Below are positions 1 to 7,053 of a stretch of 13,550 nt of DNA, piece by piece. The notes beneath the pieces were generated by a model, which saw nothing but the letters and a program-made list of their open reading frames with translations, made no database searches and was not told the DNA's origin. Location: the NCBI GenBank assembly GCA_024276455.1, contig JAJRXE010000261.1, positions 1-13,550 on the forward strand. Direction: 5' to 3'. Each line of letters starts with the position of its first letter. Position 1 is the first letter of the stretch. A program made the translations under genes and the position numbers. The stretch comes from Calditrichota bacterium (GTDB taxonomy: Bacteria; Calditrichota; Calditrichia; RBG-13-44-9).

Positions 1-316
1 GTGATCTCTTTAATTCTTCTATATCTTGCTCAGAAATATTTTTATATCCCTTAAAGTCATCGTCAAGCTGCTTATGTTTTGTTTTTAAGCTTTCTATGCT
101 TCGATTAGTAAATGCAGTTGAATCTTTAAAGCTTTTCGCAAGCTTGCTTTTAACGTCAACCGTTTTACTGCTGTTTTCGTCAATTAACTGACGTAATCTT
201 TTGATTTCAACTTCAGTGTTTTTCTTATAAATTTCATACGATGATGACAGTTCCTCTTGTTTCTGTAGTAAAGACTGTAATTGCGCATTAATTAATTTTC
301 CATCTATTTCTTCAGC
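1..316 (-). CDS. Internal fragment of an unrecognised coiled-coil protein, open at both ends
   Basis: The minus strand stays open from the junction near base 316 to the window edge, with codons ending at base 2. It encodes about 105 residues that are rich in Lys, Glu, Gln, Asp, Ser and Leu and have heptad-like spacing of hydrophobics, for example around LRQLIDENSS and IESLKTKHKQLDDDF. I infer a long alpha-helical coiled coil. There is no ATG in this frame. The only nearby initiator is a GTG at 332-334, which already lies in hydrogenase-derived sequence, and no Shine-Dalgarno site fits it. The stop codon would lie left of the window. Base composition is much more AT-rich than the hydrogenase genes next to it, and AAA, ATT and TTA codons are common. 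I do not recognise a family; structural, chromosome-partitioning and phage proteins can all look like this. The reading frame is clear, the function is unknown, and the right end is probably a breakpoint. Confidence 0.5.
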
Positions 317-873
317 ATCATCAGATGATGCCACTGCCGGACGGCAAAATCCCCACCGAACAGCGGAACCACCCAGGCAAACAGTTGCGGGAACCAGCTC
401 TTGCTCATCGCGGCGTAAAGACCAAATCCCGTAACCGCCTGAAAGAGAAAGGCCAGAAATGTCAGAAAGTAAGTGAATCCTGCCAGCGCATTGTGTCCGA
501 TGGACCGCAACGGTTTTTTACAAACCATCAGCACATCCAGGCACAACACATGGAAGATTTCTTTCCACTGACTGGAGGTCAAGGGAATGAAATTACGCCA
601 GTTCGCATAGCGATTTCCCACAAATCCCCAGTAAATCCGGAACACGAAATTGAAAAAGAAGATAAATCCGAAAGCAAAGTGCAGGAAACGCACCGTTCCG
701 AACCAGTACTGGAAGGATGCCTCGGAGGTGCTGTGAATCGCCAGGGGATTGCCGATGAGATAGCCGGTTACCGAAAGCACCACGATGCAAATAAAGTTTA
801 CCCAGTGGTACAAACGCACCGGAAGTTGCCACACGTAGATCTGATAATACTCCGCCAGCTCTTTTTGTGCCAT
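304..873 (-). CDS. hyaC: [NiFe]-hydrogenase b-type cytochrome subunit, truncated at the C-terminus
   Basis: This is the membrane anchor that takes electrons from the hydrogenase small subunit through b hemes and reduces quinone. The 189-residue product matches the HyaC/HydC family: PVRLYHW near residues 18-24, a first helix at about 25-41, a second starting at RFLHFAFG (His65), the conserved RIYWGFVGNRY at about 79-89, KKPLRSIGHN at about 119-128, and a third helix at about 129-156. Family members are about 220-240 residues long and continue after the WH(H/R)L motif (here residues 181-184) with a fourth helix that carries another heme-ligand His. Here homology stops at WHHLMM and the frame ends with Leu-Lys-Lys-stop. 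The fourth helix and that ligand are missing. The start at 871-873 has GGAGGG at 881-886, which overlaps the hyaB stop, so translation is probably coupled. As it stands the protein would probably not bind both hemes. Family assignment is secure; whether the truncation is biological is not. Confidence 0.9.
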   Translation of the reverse strand: MAQKELAEYYQIYVWQLPVRLYHWVNFICIVVLSVTGYLIGNPLAIHSTSEASFQYWFGTVRFLHFAFGFIFFFNFVFRIYWGFVGNRYANWRNFIPLTSSQWKEIFHVLCLDVLMVCKKPLRSIGHNALAGFTYFLTFLAFLFQAVTGFGLYAAMSKSWFPQLFAWVVPLFGGDFAVRQWHHLMMLKK

Positions 874-885
874 TCGTCCACCCTC

Positions 886-2604
886 CTAAATAAAGCTAAC
901 CTGATGCAGTTTTTTCCCTTCGGGATCGTAGAGATGAACCGCACAAGCAATGCAGGGATCGAAGGAGTGAATGGTCCGCAAGATCTCCAGCGGCTTGTTC
1001 GGATCGGCCATGGGCGTACCTAACAAGGCCGCTTCGTAGGCAGAGCGTTGACCCTTCGCATCGCGCGGCGAAGCATTCCAGGTGCTGGGTACCACCAGCT
1101 GGTAATTCTCAATTTTTTGATCTTTGATGACGACCCAGTGAGCCAGGGCGCCGCGGGGAGCTTCGCTTAAACCCACTCCCTTGGCTTCCTTCGGCCAGGT
1201 ATCGGGTTTCCATTTTTCCGGATTGAACATCCGTGAATCGCCGTCCTTAATGTTGGCAATCAACTGGTTGTAAAACTCTTTCATCCAGTGGACCACCAGT
1301 TTGGCCTCCAATCCGCGGGCGGCGGTCCGACCCAGAGTGGAGAATAAAGCCGAAACCGGAGCATTCAGACGTTTCAGGGTGTCATTCACCACCTCACGCA
1401 CTTCCTCGTGCCCGGAAGCGTAGGCTACCACCAAACGGGCCAGCGGACCTACCTCCATGGGATGATCTTTCCAGCGAGGCGTTTTCAACCAGCTGTACTT
1501 GCCCTCGACGTTCAAATGTTCGTAGGGCGGTTTGGGGCCCGTGAAGTTGAACTCGGTCTCCCCTTCCCAGGGATGGAGCGATTTGTCGTCGCCGGCGGAA
1601 TATTTGTACCAGGAGTGGGTGATGTACTCCCGCACCTGATCCGGATCTTCACCTTTAACCTCGTGCACTTCATTCAAATTCCGATCCAACACGGCTCCCC
1701 GGGGGAATTTGAATTTACTGGGATCGTTGTAGCCGTTAGTGGGCAGGTCGCCGTAGGCCAGATAATTCTTCAGCCCACCACCAATGTTGAACCACTCCCG
1801 GTAGAATCCGGCAATGGCCAGCAGGTCGGGGATGTACACCTTCTCGACGAATTCAATGGCCTGGTCGATCAGGGATCCCACGTAGGCCAAGCGCTCGGCA
1901 TTGAGGGCATTGGCATCATTAATGTTTACCGAGCAGGGTGCCCCGCCTACCAGGTAATGGGGATGCGGGTTCTTTCCGCCAAAAATGGTGTGAATCTTAA
2001 TGATTTCTTTCTGGAATTCCAGCGCTTCCAGATAGTGGGTTACCGCCAACAAATTGACCTCCGGCGGCAATTTGTAAGCGGGATGTCCCCAGTAAGCATT
2101 GGCGAAAATGCCCAACTGTCCGCTGGCAACAAAGTTTTTCAAACGATCCTGGACTTCTTTAAAATATTTCGGTGAGCTGTTGGGCCAGCTGGAAATCTTC
2201 TGGGCAATCCGGGACGTTTCCTTGGGATCGGCTTTCAGAGCGCTCACCACGTCCACCCAGTCCAGCGCATGGAGATGGTAGAAATGAATCACATGGTCCT
2301 GAACATTTTGAGCGCAAAACATCAGGTTGCGTACCAGCTCGGCATTGGGCGGAATCACAATGCCCAGGGCGTTTTCCACCGCCCGCACGGAAACCAGAGC
2401 GTGCACGGTGGTACATACTCCACACACTCGTTCAGTGAATGCCCAGGCATCGCGCGGATCGCGACCACGCAAGATTATTTCGAAACCGCGCACCATGGTG
2501 CCGGCGGAATAGGCATCGGTAATTTTACCATTCTTGACTTCCGCTTCAATGCGGAGGTGCCCTTCAATTCGGGTGATGGGATCGACAACGATTCTTGTGG
2601 CCAT
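886..2604 (-). CDS. hyaB: [NiFe]-hydrogenase large (catalytic) subunit, group 1 uptake type
   Basis: This subunit carries the Ni-Fe(CN)2CO active site that splits H2; it is exported to the periplasm as a complex with the small subunit. The 572 residues fit the group 1 family. The N-terminus has DPITRIEGHLRIE (8-20). The L1 motif RVCGVCTTVH (59-68) gives Cys61 and Cys64. The L2 motif DPCIACAVH (549-557) gives Cys551 and Cys554, so all four nickel ligands are present. After His557 there is a 15-residue tail, which a HyaD/HybD-type maturation protease normally removes after nickel insertion. That protease and the Hyp proteins are not in the window. The ATG at 2602-2604 overlaps the hyaA stop by one base (TAATG). 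GGAGGTGA lies just upstream inside hyaA, so coupled translation is likely. No disruption is visible, and assignment to a Hyd-1-like (group 1d) enzyme follows from the small subunit. Confidence 0.97.
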   Translation of the reverse strand: MATRIVVDPITRIEGHLRIEAEVKNGKITDAYSAGTMVRGFEIILRGRDPRDAWAFTERVCGVCTTVHALVSVRAVENALGIVIPPNAELVRNLMFCAQNVQDHVIHFYHLHALDWVDVVSALKADPKETSRIAQKISSWPNSSPKYFKEVQDRLKNFVASGQLGIFANAYWGHPAYKLPPEVNLLAVTHYLEALEFQKEIIKIHTIFGGKNPHPHYLVGGAPCSVNINDANALNAERLAYVGSLIDQAIEFVEKVYIPDLLAIAGFYREWFNIGGGLKNYLAYGDLPTNGYNDPSKFKFPRGAVLDRNLNEVHEVKGEDPDQVREYITHSWYKYSAGDDKSLHPWEGETEFNFTGPKPPYEHLNVEGKYSWLKTPRWKDHPMEVGPLARLVVAYASGHEEVREVVNDTLKRLNAPVSALFSTLGRTAARGLEAKLVVHWMKEFYNQLIANIKDGDSRMFNPEKWKPDTWPKEAKGVGLSEAPRGALAHWVVIKDQKIENYQLVVPSTWNASPRDAKGQRSAYEAALLGTPMADPNKPLEILRTIHSFDPCIACAVHLYDPEGKKLHQVSFI

Positions 2605-3740
2605 TATTCACCTCCTTCCTGCTTATCGGCAGGTTTAATCTCTTCATCGGTCACACTGTGTTCAATTTCTTCCCTGATGAGCTTTCTTTTCCGGATATTA
2701 GTCGCCACGGCGTGGGCAGCAATACCCGCCAGGGTCGCAACCCCCACCACCGTTCCGATGGTGTCGGCCGTGGTTTCAATACCAAAGCCCGGGAAAGACG
2801 CCAGGTGCTGATAGAAGGGACCGTTATCCCAGAAATTGGCTTCGCTGCAACCAATGCAACCGTGGCCGGATTGAATGGGATAGCTAACCCCGTTGTTCCA
2901 TTTGATAATTCCACAAGAATTGTATGTTACCGGTCCCCGGCAACCCATTTTGTACAAACAGTATCCTTTCTTGGCATTCTCGTCATCGAAGGACTCCACA
3001 AACAGGCCGGCATCGTAGAAGGGACGGCGGTAGCAGGAATCGTGCACCCGTTTGGAGTAGAACGCCTTGGGACGTCCCAGACCGTCCAGCTGGGGTAAAC
3101 GATCGAACGCCAGAATGTGAACAATGACCCCCGCCATTACCTCGGCTATAGGCGGCCAACCGGGTACCTTGATGATCGGCTTTCCGGAAATAACTTTGTG
3201 AATAGGAGTGGCACCGGTGGGATTCGGACTGGACGACTGCACACAGCCGTTGGAAGCACAGCTTCCCCAGGCAATAATGGCTTTGGCTCCTGCCGCCGCC
3301 TCTTTAACAATCTCCAGGGCTGTGCGCCCACCAATGGTGCAATAAATGCCGCCATCCTTGGTTGGTACGGAGCCCTCCACCGTCATAATGTACTGACCAT
3401 GGTACTTTTTCATGACCTCGTGGAGCGCCTCCTCGGCCTGATGTCCCGCCGCCGCTTGCAGCGTCTCGGTGTAGTCCAGGGAGATCCGGTCGAGAATGAT
3501 GTCCGCAACTATGGGGTGGGAGGAACGAATAAAGGACTCGCTACAACAGGTACATTCCTGAAAATGAAACCATACAACTGATGGTCTTGGCTTGGTCTCC
3601 AGGGCATGAATGACCTTGCCTAAACCACTGGCCTGGATACCTGCCGCGGCAGCAATGTACGAACAAAAGCGTAAAAAATCGCGCCGCGAGTATCCCCGCT
3701 CTTGCATCTGTTCCCAGAGGGTTTGAGGTTGGTCGGGCAT
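2604..3740 (-). CDS. hyaA: [NiFe]-hydrogenase small (Fe-S) subunit with Tat signal and C-terminal anchor
   Basis: This subunit relays electrons from the Ni-Fe site through three Fe-S clusters to HyaC. Residues 18-25 (SRRDFLRF) are a twin-arginine motif, followed by a hydrophobic stretch and a likely cleavage site near residue 46. The numbering offset to mature E. coli HyaA is a constant 46. Distal-cluster ligands are His233, Cys236, Cys261 and Cys267. Medial [3Fe-4S] ligands are Cys276, Cys295 and Cys298, with Pro288 in the usual place. At the proximal cluster, Cys63, Cys66 and Cys161 are present, as are the two extra cysteines of oxygen-tolerant enzymes, Cys65 (ECTCCSES) and Cys166 (GSCASNGC). 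The fourth standard ligand is Trp195 (PGWPP instead of PGCPP, codon TGG at 3156-3158). A membrane helix spans about 327-347, followed by a basic then acidic cytoplasmic tail. The ATG at 3738-3740 is preceded by GAGGAGGT (3746-3753). It is the first gene of the operon. Identity is certain; the function of the W195 variant is open. Confidence 0.97.
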   Translation of the reverse strand: MPDQPQTLWEQMQERGYSRRDFLRFCSYIAAAAGIQASGLGKVIHALETKPRPSVVWFHFQECTCCSESFIRSSHPIVADIILDRISLDYTETLQAAAGHQAEEALHEVMKKYHGQYIMTVEGSVPTKDGGIYCTIGGRTALEIVKEAAAGAKAIIAWGSCASNGCVQSSSPNPTGATPIHKVISGKPIIKVPGWPPIAEVMAGVIVHILAFDRLPQLDGLGRPKAFYSKRVHDSCYRRPFYDAGLFVESFDDENAKKGYCLYKMGCRGPVTYNSCGIIKWNNGVSYPIQSGHGCIGCSEANFWDNGPFYQHLASFPGFGIETTADTIGTVVGVATLAGIAAHAVATNIRKRKLIREEIEHSVTDEEIKPADKQEGGE

Positions 3741-3821
3741 GACTTACCTCCTCGGTTTAAGTGTCCAACTTAGCTTATGTAGTAACGCAATAAATCTTGT
3801 AATATTTGATTTATTTTGAAA

Positions 3822-3840
3822 CTTCGAGATTGCCTCGAAG
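3822..3840. promoter_or_regulatory. Perfect inverted repeat upstream of hyaA (possible operator or leader hairpin)
   Basis: CTTCGAG (3822-3828) and CTCGAAG (3834-3840) are exact inverse complements around a 5-base centre. The element lies about 80 bases upstream of the hyaA start in otherwise AT-rich DNA. That is a sensible place for a regulator site or a 5'-leader hairpin of the hydrogenase operon. No T-run follows on the minus strand, so it does not look like a terminator. I cannot name a regulator. Confidence 0.4.
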
Positions 3841-3875
3841 CAGATATGCTACTACGGACACTCTTCCTTGAGGAG

Positions 3876-3887
3876 GTATAATTATAC
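3876..3887. promoter_or_regulatory. 12-bp AT-rich palindrome containing TATAAT on both strands
   Basis: GTATAATTATAC is a perfect palindrome, so a -10-like TATAAT is present on either strand. It lies about 135 bases upstream of hyaA, next to AGGAGG at 3871-3876 on the plus strand. On the minus strand the hexamer 17 bases upstream (3904-3909) reads TTTAAA, which is a poor -35. It could be a promoter core or a dimeric repressor site for hyaABC. Support is position and symmetry only. Confidence 0.25.
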
Positions 3888-4491
3888 AACCTCGGCTGGT
3901 GAGTTTAAACCGAACGAGTACGAATTCGCACTTGAGTTGGCTAAATTATGGAAATCGACAAGCAAAACACATGAAGTAACATCCTTTAAGGTAAATGACA
4001 CATTCCATTACAATTATGCTACATTTTTCAATATAAGATTTTTTTTTAATTTGTCAAGACTAAATTTGCGGATGTTTAATTTTGTTATATTTTGCAGATA
4101 AATGTTAACGATTCGCCCCATATCCCTCAGCAAGAAGCCAATTAATAATATTTTGTGTTTTTACATATTCTTGCATTCGAATGCATATCCGGGATGCCCG
4201 AAAAGCGCCTTGCCGCTTTGCACCAAAGGCGAAATCTCCGAAATCCAGAGAATATTAGAATTTCAAAATTCAATATTGAGGAATGTTCAAAATTTCATTA
4301 GAATTAAAAAAATTAGAAAATTTTGAAATATATTTCTTTTAACTTCTTGTACTGACTGAATTAAGCTCCGCTTCACCCTTCCCCTTCAGCCGCCCAGGTA
4401 GCGCTTCCTGTTTTCGAACAAGAAGGGACTGAAATATACACGAATTATTCATCAAAAATTTTTCAATCGAAGGAAGAAAAAAAATAAACGA
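3888..4491. other. Long AT-rich gene-poor gap with palindromes and a possible ORF remnant
   Basis: No convincing gene is seen between larB (ends at 4492) and the hya leader. A plus-strand frame opens at TTG 3868 and runs to 4101. Its first 50 residues (for example KPNEYEFALELAKLWKS) look more protein-like than the Phe/Asn-rich tail, but it has no Shine-Dalgarno site and no recognised family; it may be a decayed gene. Other structure: a 14-bp palindrome TGCATTCGAATGCA (4172-4185); inverted AAAGCG/CGCTTT (4202-4219); an 11-bp inverted pair ATTTCAAAATT (4260-4270) and AATTTTGAAAT (4319-4329); and a hairpin at 4404-4425 with a 9-bp stem around four bases, fully paired on minus-strand RNA if one G-U is allowed. 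The minus-strand T-run just after the larB stop (near 4480-4487) lacks a clear stem, so a terminator there is unproven. Confidence 0.4.
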
Positions 4492-5259
4492 TTACGCTTT
4501 GTCTGGCAGCATCTGACGCAAAATCAGGCTGGCGCTAAAGCCCGCCCCGAACCCATTGTCGATGTTCACCACCAGCACGTTGCTGGAACAGCTATTCAAC
4601 ATGGCAAACAGGGCAGTAAGCCCCTTCAAACTGGTTCCGTAGCCCACCGAGGTGGGAACGGCAATCACCGGCTTGTCCACCAATCCGCCAATTACACTGG
4701 GTAAGGCGCCTTCCATGCCAGCGATAACCACCAGCACCCGGGCCTGTTCAATCTTCGGCCAATGCTGATTCAGCCGGTGCAGCCCGGCCACTCCCACGTC
4801 GTAAATGGGGGTGGGGGTAAATCCAAACAGCTGGCAGGTAATCCGGGCTTCTTCGGCCACCGGGATGTCGGAGGTACCGGCGGTAATGATTGCAATTTTT
4901 CCGCTGGCTTTTTCTTCCGGATCCGGGAGAGGGGAATAAATCAGGCGCGCTCGCGGATGGTACAATAAATCCGGCAGTTCTTTTTTCACCTCCCGGTAAT
5001 AGCTTTCGCCCGCTCGGGTTGCCAGCAGCAAGCGGTGCCGCTGGTAAATTCGGCGGGCAATTTCCACTACCTCTCCAGGGGTTTTCCCCTCGCAAAACAC
5101 CACCTCCGGGAAGCCCTGCCGCAGCTCCCGATGGTGGTCGATGGTGGCAAAATCCAGCGACTGGATGCCGGCTGCTTTGATTTTTTGCAAAACCGTGTCG
5201 GTGTCCACTTTTCCGGCTTTAAATTCGCCGAGCAATCTCTCTAAATCTTTCACATTCAT
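4492..5259 (-). CDS. larB: Nickel-pincer cofactor biosynthesis protein LarB
   Basis: LarB carboxylates the pyridinium ring of nicotinic acid adenine dinucleotide and releases AMP. This gives the biscarboxylate mononucleotide that LarE and LarC turn into the nickel-pincer nucleotide of lactate racemase-type enzymes. It acts in the cytoplasm. The protein has the family's N-terminal helical part (ERLLGEFKAGKVDTDTVL) and then QGFPEVVFCEGKTP. The AIR-carboxylase-like (PurE) domain follows with TAGTSDIPVAEEA, YDVGVAGLHRL, VIAGMEGALPSVIGGLV, VPTSVGYG and the C-terminal NSCSSNVLVVNIDNGFGAG, which carries the conserved Cys. The frame can be extended to a GTG at 5271, but that has no Shine-Dalgarno site. 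The ATG at 5257-5259 (255 residues) fits the usual family start and has GTGGGA upstream. larC, larE and larA are not in the window. It lies 81 bases after dusB and may share its transcript, subject to the hairpin between them. Identity is very secure. Confidence 0.95.
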   Translation of the reverse strand: MNVKDLERLLGEFKAGKVDTDTVLQKIKAAGIQSLDFATIDHHRELRQGFPEVVFCEGKTPGEVVEIARRIYQRHRLLLATRAGESYYREVKKELPDLLYHPRARLIYSPLPDPEEKASGKIAIITAGTSDIPVAEEARITCQLFGFTPTPIYDVGVAGLHRLNQHWPKIEQARVLVVIAGMEGALPSVIGGLVDKPVIAVPTSVGYGTSLKGLTALFAMLNSCSSNVLVVNIDNGFGAGFSASLILRQMLPDKA

Positions 5260-5298
5260 TCCAATTCCCACTCGGTTGTGAATTTGCGCAGCGTTTGC

Positions 5299-5335
5299 AA
5301 CCGTTTCCCTTTCCGGTTTCTCCCGGGAAACGGTT
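5299..5335. terminator. Strong hairpin between dusB and larB, without a clear T-run
   Basis: AACCGTTTCCC (5299-5309) pairs perfectly with GGGAAACGGTT (5325-5335) across a 15-base loop. It sits just after the dusB stop on the minus strand. The sequence that follows in that direction is not T-rich, so a classical Rho-independent terminator is doubtful. It may be a leaky terminator, an RNA-processing or stabilising hairpin, or a leader structure for larB. Confidence 0.4.
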
Positions 5336-5340
5336 CCGAT

Positions 5341-6342
5341 TTATTTAACCTTTTCTTTCCGCGATTCAATCCGGTGTAAATAATCCTGAAAAAGCGCCTG
5401 GACTTCGGGAAAGCTACCGGCCCGGAATATTTTGTCGCGCAAGCGGGCGGCGTAAGGCATTCCGCGGGTGTACCAGACGAAATGTTTCTTCATGCGCGAC
5501 AGTGCGACTTCCTCTCCGAATTCGGCCACCTCCATGAGGTAATGGCGTTGCAAGATGTTCAAGCGCTCCCGGAAATCCGGTTCGGGCACGCTTTCTCCGT
5601 TTTGCAAGAAGGACATGATTTCCCGAAAAATCCAGGGACGTCCCAGCGCACCGCGGGCAATCATAATGCCATCGACTCCGGTGGTTTCGAACATGCGCCG
5701 CGCGGAGGGGCCGTCGAACACATCTCCGTTGCCAATCACCGGAATGCGCACCCGGGCTTTCACCCGGGCCAAATAGCTCCAATCTGCTTTTCCGGAATAG
5801 CCCTGACTGCGAGTACGGGCGTGTACCGTCAGGGCATCGGCACCGGCTGTTTCCACCGCTTGCGCCACATCTTCCACCACAATATTGTCCCAATCCCACC
5901 CTAACCTGATTTTCGCAGTCAGCGGCAGGGAAGTCTGGCGACGAATGGTTTGCAGGATCAGGTAAATCTTGTCCACCTCTTTCAACAAAGCGGCGCCGGC
6001 CCCTTTGGCCACTACTTTCCGGACCGGACACCCAAAGTTTACGTCAATGAGCGCCGGTTTCAACGCTTCAATTTCGGGAATAACCCGGGCGAATAAATCC
6101 GGGTCGCTGCCGAAGAATTGAAACCCCACCGGGCGATCCTGCGGGCGCAAAGAGAGCAGCCTTCGGGTAGCCTGGTTCTGGTAAATCAATCCGTCCACGC
6201 TCACCATTTCCGAAAAGGTCAATTCCGCTCCGAATTCCCGACACAGTTGCCGAAAGGGGAAATCGCTAATTCCCGCCAGCGGCGCCAGCACCAGATTATG
6301 CCGCAATTGCAAATTTCCGATACGAAGTGGTCGCAAATCCAC
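5341..6342 (-). CDS. dusB: tRNA-dihydrouridine synthase, DusB-like
   Basis: This FMN enzyme reduces uridine to dihydrouridine in tRNA. The 333 residues form the expected TIM barrel plus C-terminal helical domain. Visible motifs are LAPLAGISDFPFR (19-31), SEMVSVDGLIY (44-54), PVGFQFFGSDP (71-81), IDVNFGCPVRK (99-109) with catalytic Cys105, TAKIRLGWD with Lys144, TVHARTRSQGYSG with His174, and PVIGNGDVFD (201-210) followed by GVDGIMIARGALGRPWIF for FMN phosphate binding. The start is a GTG at 6340-6342 with GGGAGA about nine bases upstream. The next residues MDLRPLRIGN fit the family's N-terminus, so GTG is preferred. Length is normal for DusB. It is the only gene between the SPW terminator and larB. 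Subfamily B is the best fit by the N-terminal motifs; other Dus subfamilies are less likely. Confidence 0.92.
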   Translation of the reverse strand: MDLRPLRIGNLQLRHNLVLAPLAGISDFPFRQLCREFGAELTFSEMVSVDGLIYQNQATRRLLSLRPQDRPVGFQFFGSDPDLFARVIPEIEALKPALIDVNFGCPVRKVVAKGAGAALLKEVDKIYLILQTIRRQTSLPLTAKIRLGWDWDNIVVEDVAQAVETAGADALTVHARTRSQGYSGKADWSYLARVKARVRIPVIGNGDVFDGPSARRMFETTGVDGIMIARGALGRPWIFREIMSFLQNGESVPEPDFRERLNILQRHYLMEVAEFGEEVALSRMKKHFVWYTRGMPYAARLRDKIFRAGSFPEVQALFQDYLHRIESRKEKVK

Positions 6343-6522
6343 CGCTTTTCTCCCGTCAATGAAAAAATTTCAACCGTTGCCCCACCCGCGGACTTCAATC
6401 CGCCCCATCTACGGTTGAAAATCGTACTGAATTACCAATTTACAATGAAAACGTTCGGGGTGCAATGAACAAGGGAGGAATTCGGCTGCCTCTGCCTCCC
6501 AGGACGGTTACCGGATTCAGAC

Positions 6523-6561
6523 CAAAAAATAATAGCCCGTTCTCCAGCCGGGAGAACGGGC
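6523..6561 (-). terminator. Rho-independent terminator of the SPW protein gene
   Basis: GCCCGTTCTCC (6535-6545) and GGAGAACGGGC (6551-6561) form a perfect 11-bp GC-rich stem with a 5-base loop. On the minus strand the stem is followed at once by TATTATTTTTT (6524-6534). The element lies 20 bases past the stop of the 6582-6887 gene, so it ends that transcript and separates it from dusB. Confidence 0.93.
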
Positions 6562-6581
6562 AGCGGGAACCCAATGGAACA

Positions 6582-6887
6582 TCAGGCCATCTTGGTGGTC
6601 ATTTCCTTCCGATGGGTCAGCGCACTCCAGAGCCCCAGACCACCCATCACAATACCTACAATGATGAAGTTCAGGGGCATCACCAGATTCAACAGCAAGC
6701 TGCTGATGATTAACCAGAGCCCCAGAATCCCGTTTACAATCCCCTGCCACATTTTGTAAAGCCAGAAACCGAAAACCGCCCCAACGATACCGACAATGAC
6801 CATGTTAGGGGTTACCTGAAGAGAAGGAATGAGACCTGAAATAATTAACCAAACACCGAGAACCAGATTAATCCAACCCTGCCACAT
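6582..6887 (-). CDS. SPW-repeat small membrane protein
   Basis: The 101-residue product consists of two tandem copies of one unit (residues 1-42 and 46-87). Each copy opens with MWQG, continues with a helix of the form (I/V)Nx(V/I)LG(V/L)WLIIS, and then has a second helix around (V/F)IIVGIV/IVGIV ending in GFW or GLW. This matches the SPW repeat family, whose members start each unit with (S)PW-x-x-W(I/V)N. Four membrane helices are predicted at about 7-20, 28-43, 51-66 and 73-89, with a short basic C-terminal tail. The family's function is not established. The ATG at 6885-6887 is preceded by GGAGGAGG (6893-6900), a strong site. It appears to be a single-gene unit with its own terminator. The two copies are also similar at DNA level, which suggests an internal duplication. 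Family call good, role unknown. Confidence 0.85.
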   Translation of the reverse strand: MWQGWINLVLGVWLIISGLIPSLQVTPNMVIVGIVGAVFGFWLYKMWQGIVNGILGLWLIISSLLLNLVMPLNFIIVGIVMGGLGLWSALTHRKEMTTKMA

Positions 6888-7053
6888 TGGAGCCTCCTCC
6901 TAATTTTGTGATTCAAATTCGGTGCCTCCTGCAGGGAATTAACCTCCTGATTAATCTGACATTATTTGAACGATTTCAAAAATGGGAGAGTTTCCGGGGA
7001 AGGAAAATTTCTTTCGCAGAAGGCTCTCGGGGAAAGGCCGGATTTCAATTTTA

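Noticed and set aside
325..1023. 232-codon plus-strand open frame
   Set aside because: It lies opposite hyaC and hyaB, has no ribosome site and no family motif, and the minus-strand genes have clear motifs. It is an antisense shadow.
3868..3890. AGGAGG followed by an AT-rich stretch as a plus-strand translation start
   Set aside because: No start codon lies at a workable distance after AGGAGG; the frame's only initiator is a TTG before it.
4102..4326. Plus-strand 74-codon frame in the AT-rich gap
   Set aside because: No Shine-Dalgarno site, low-complexity Ile/Asn/Lys tail and no recognisable motif.
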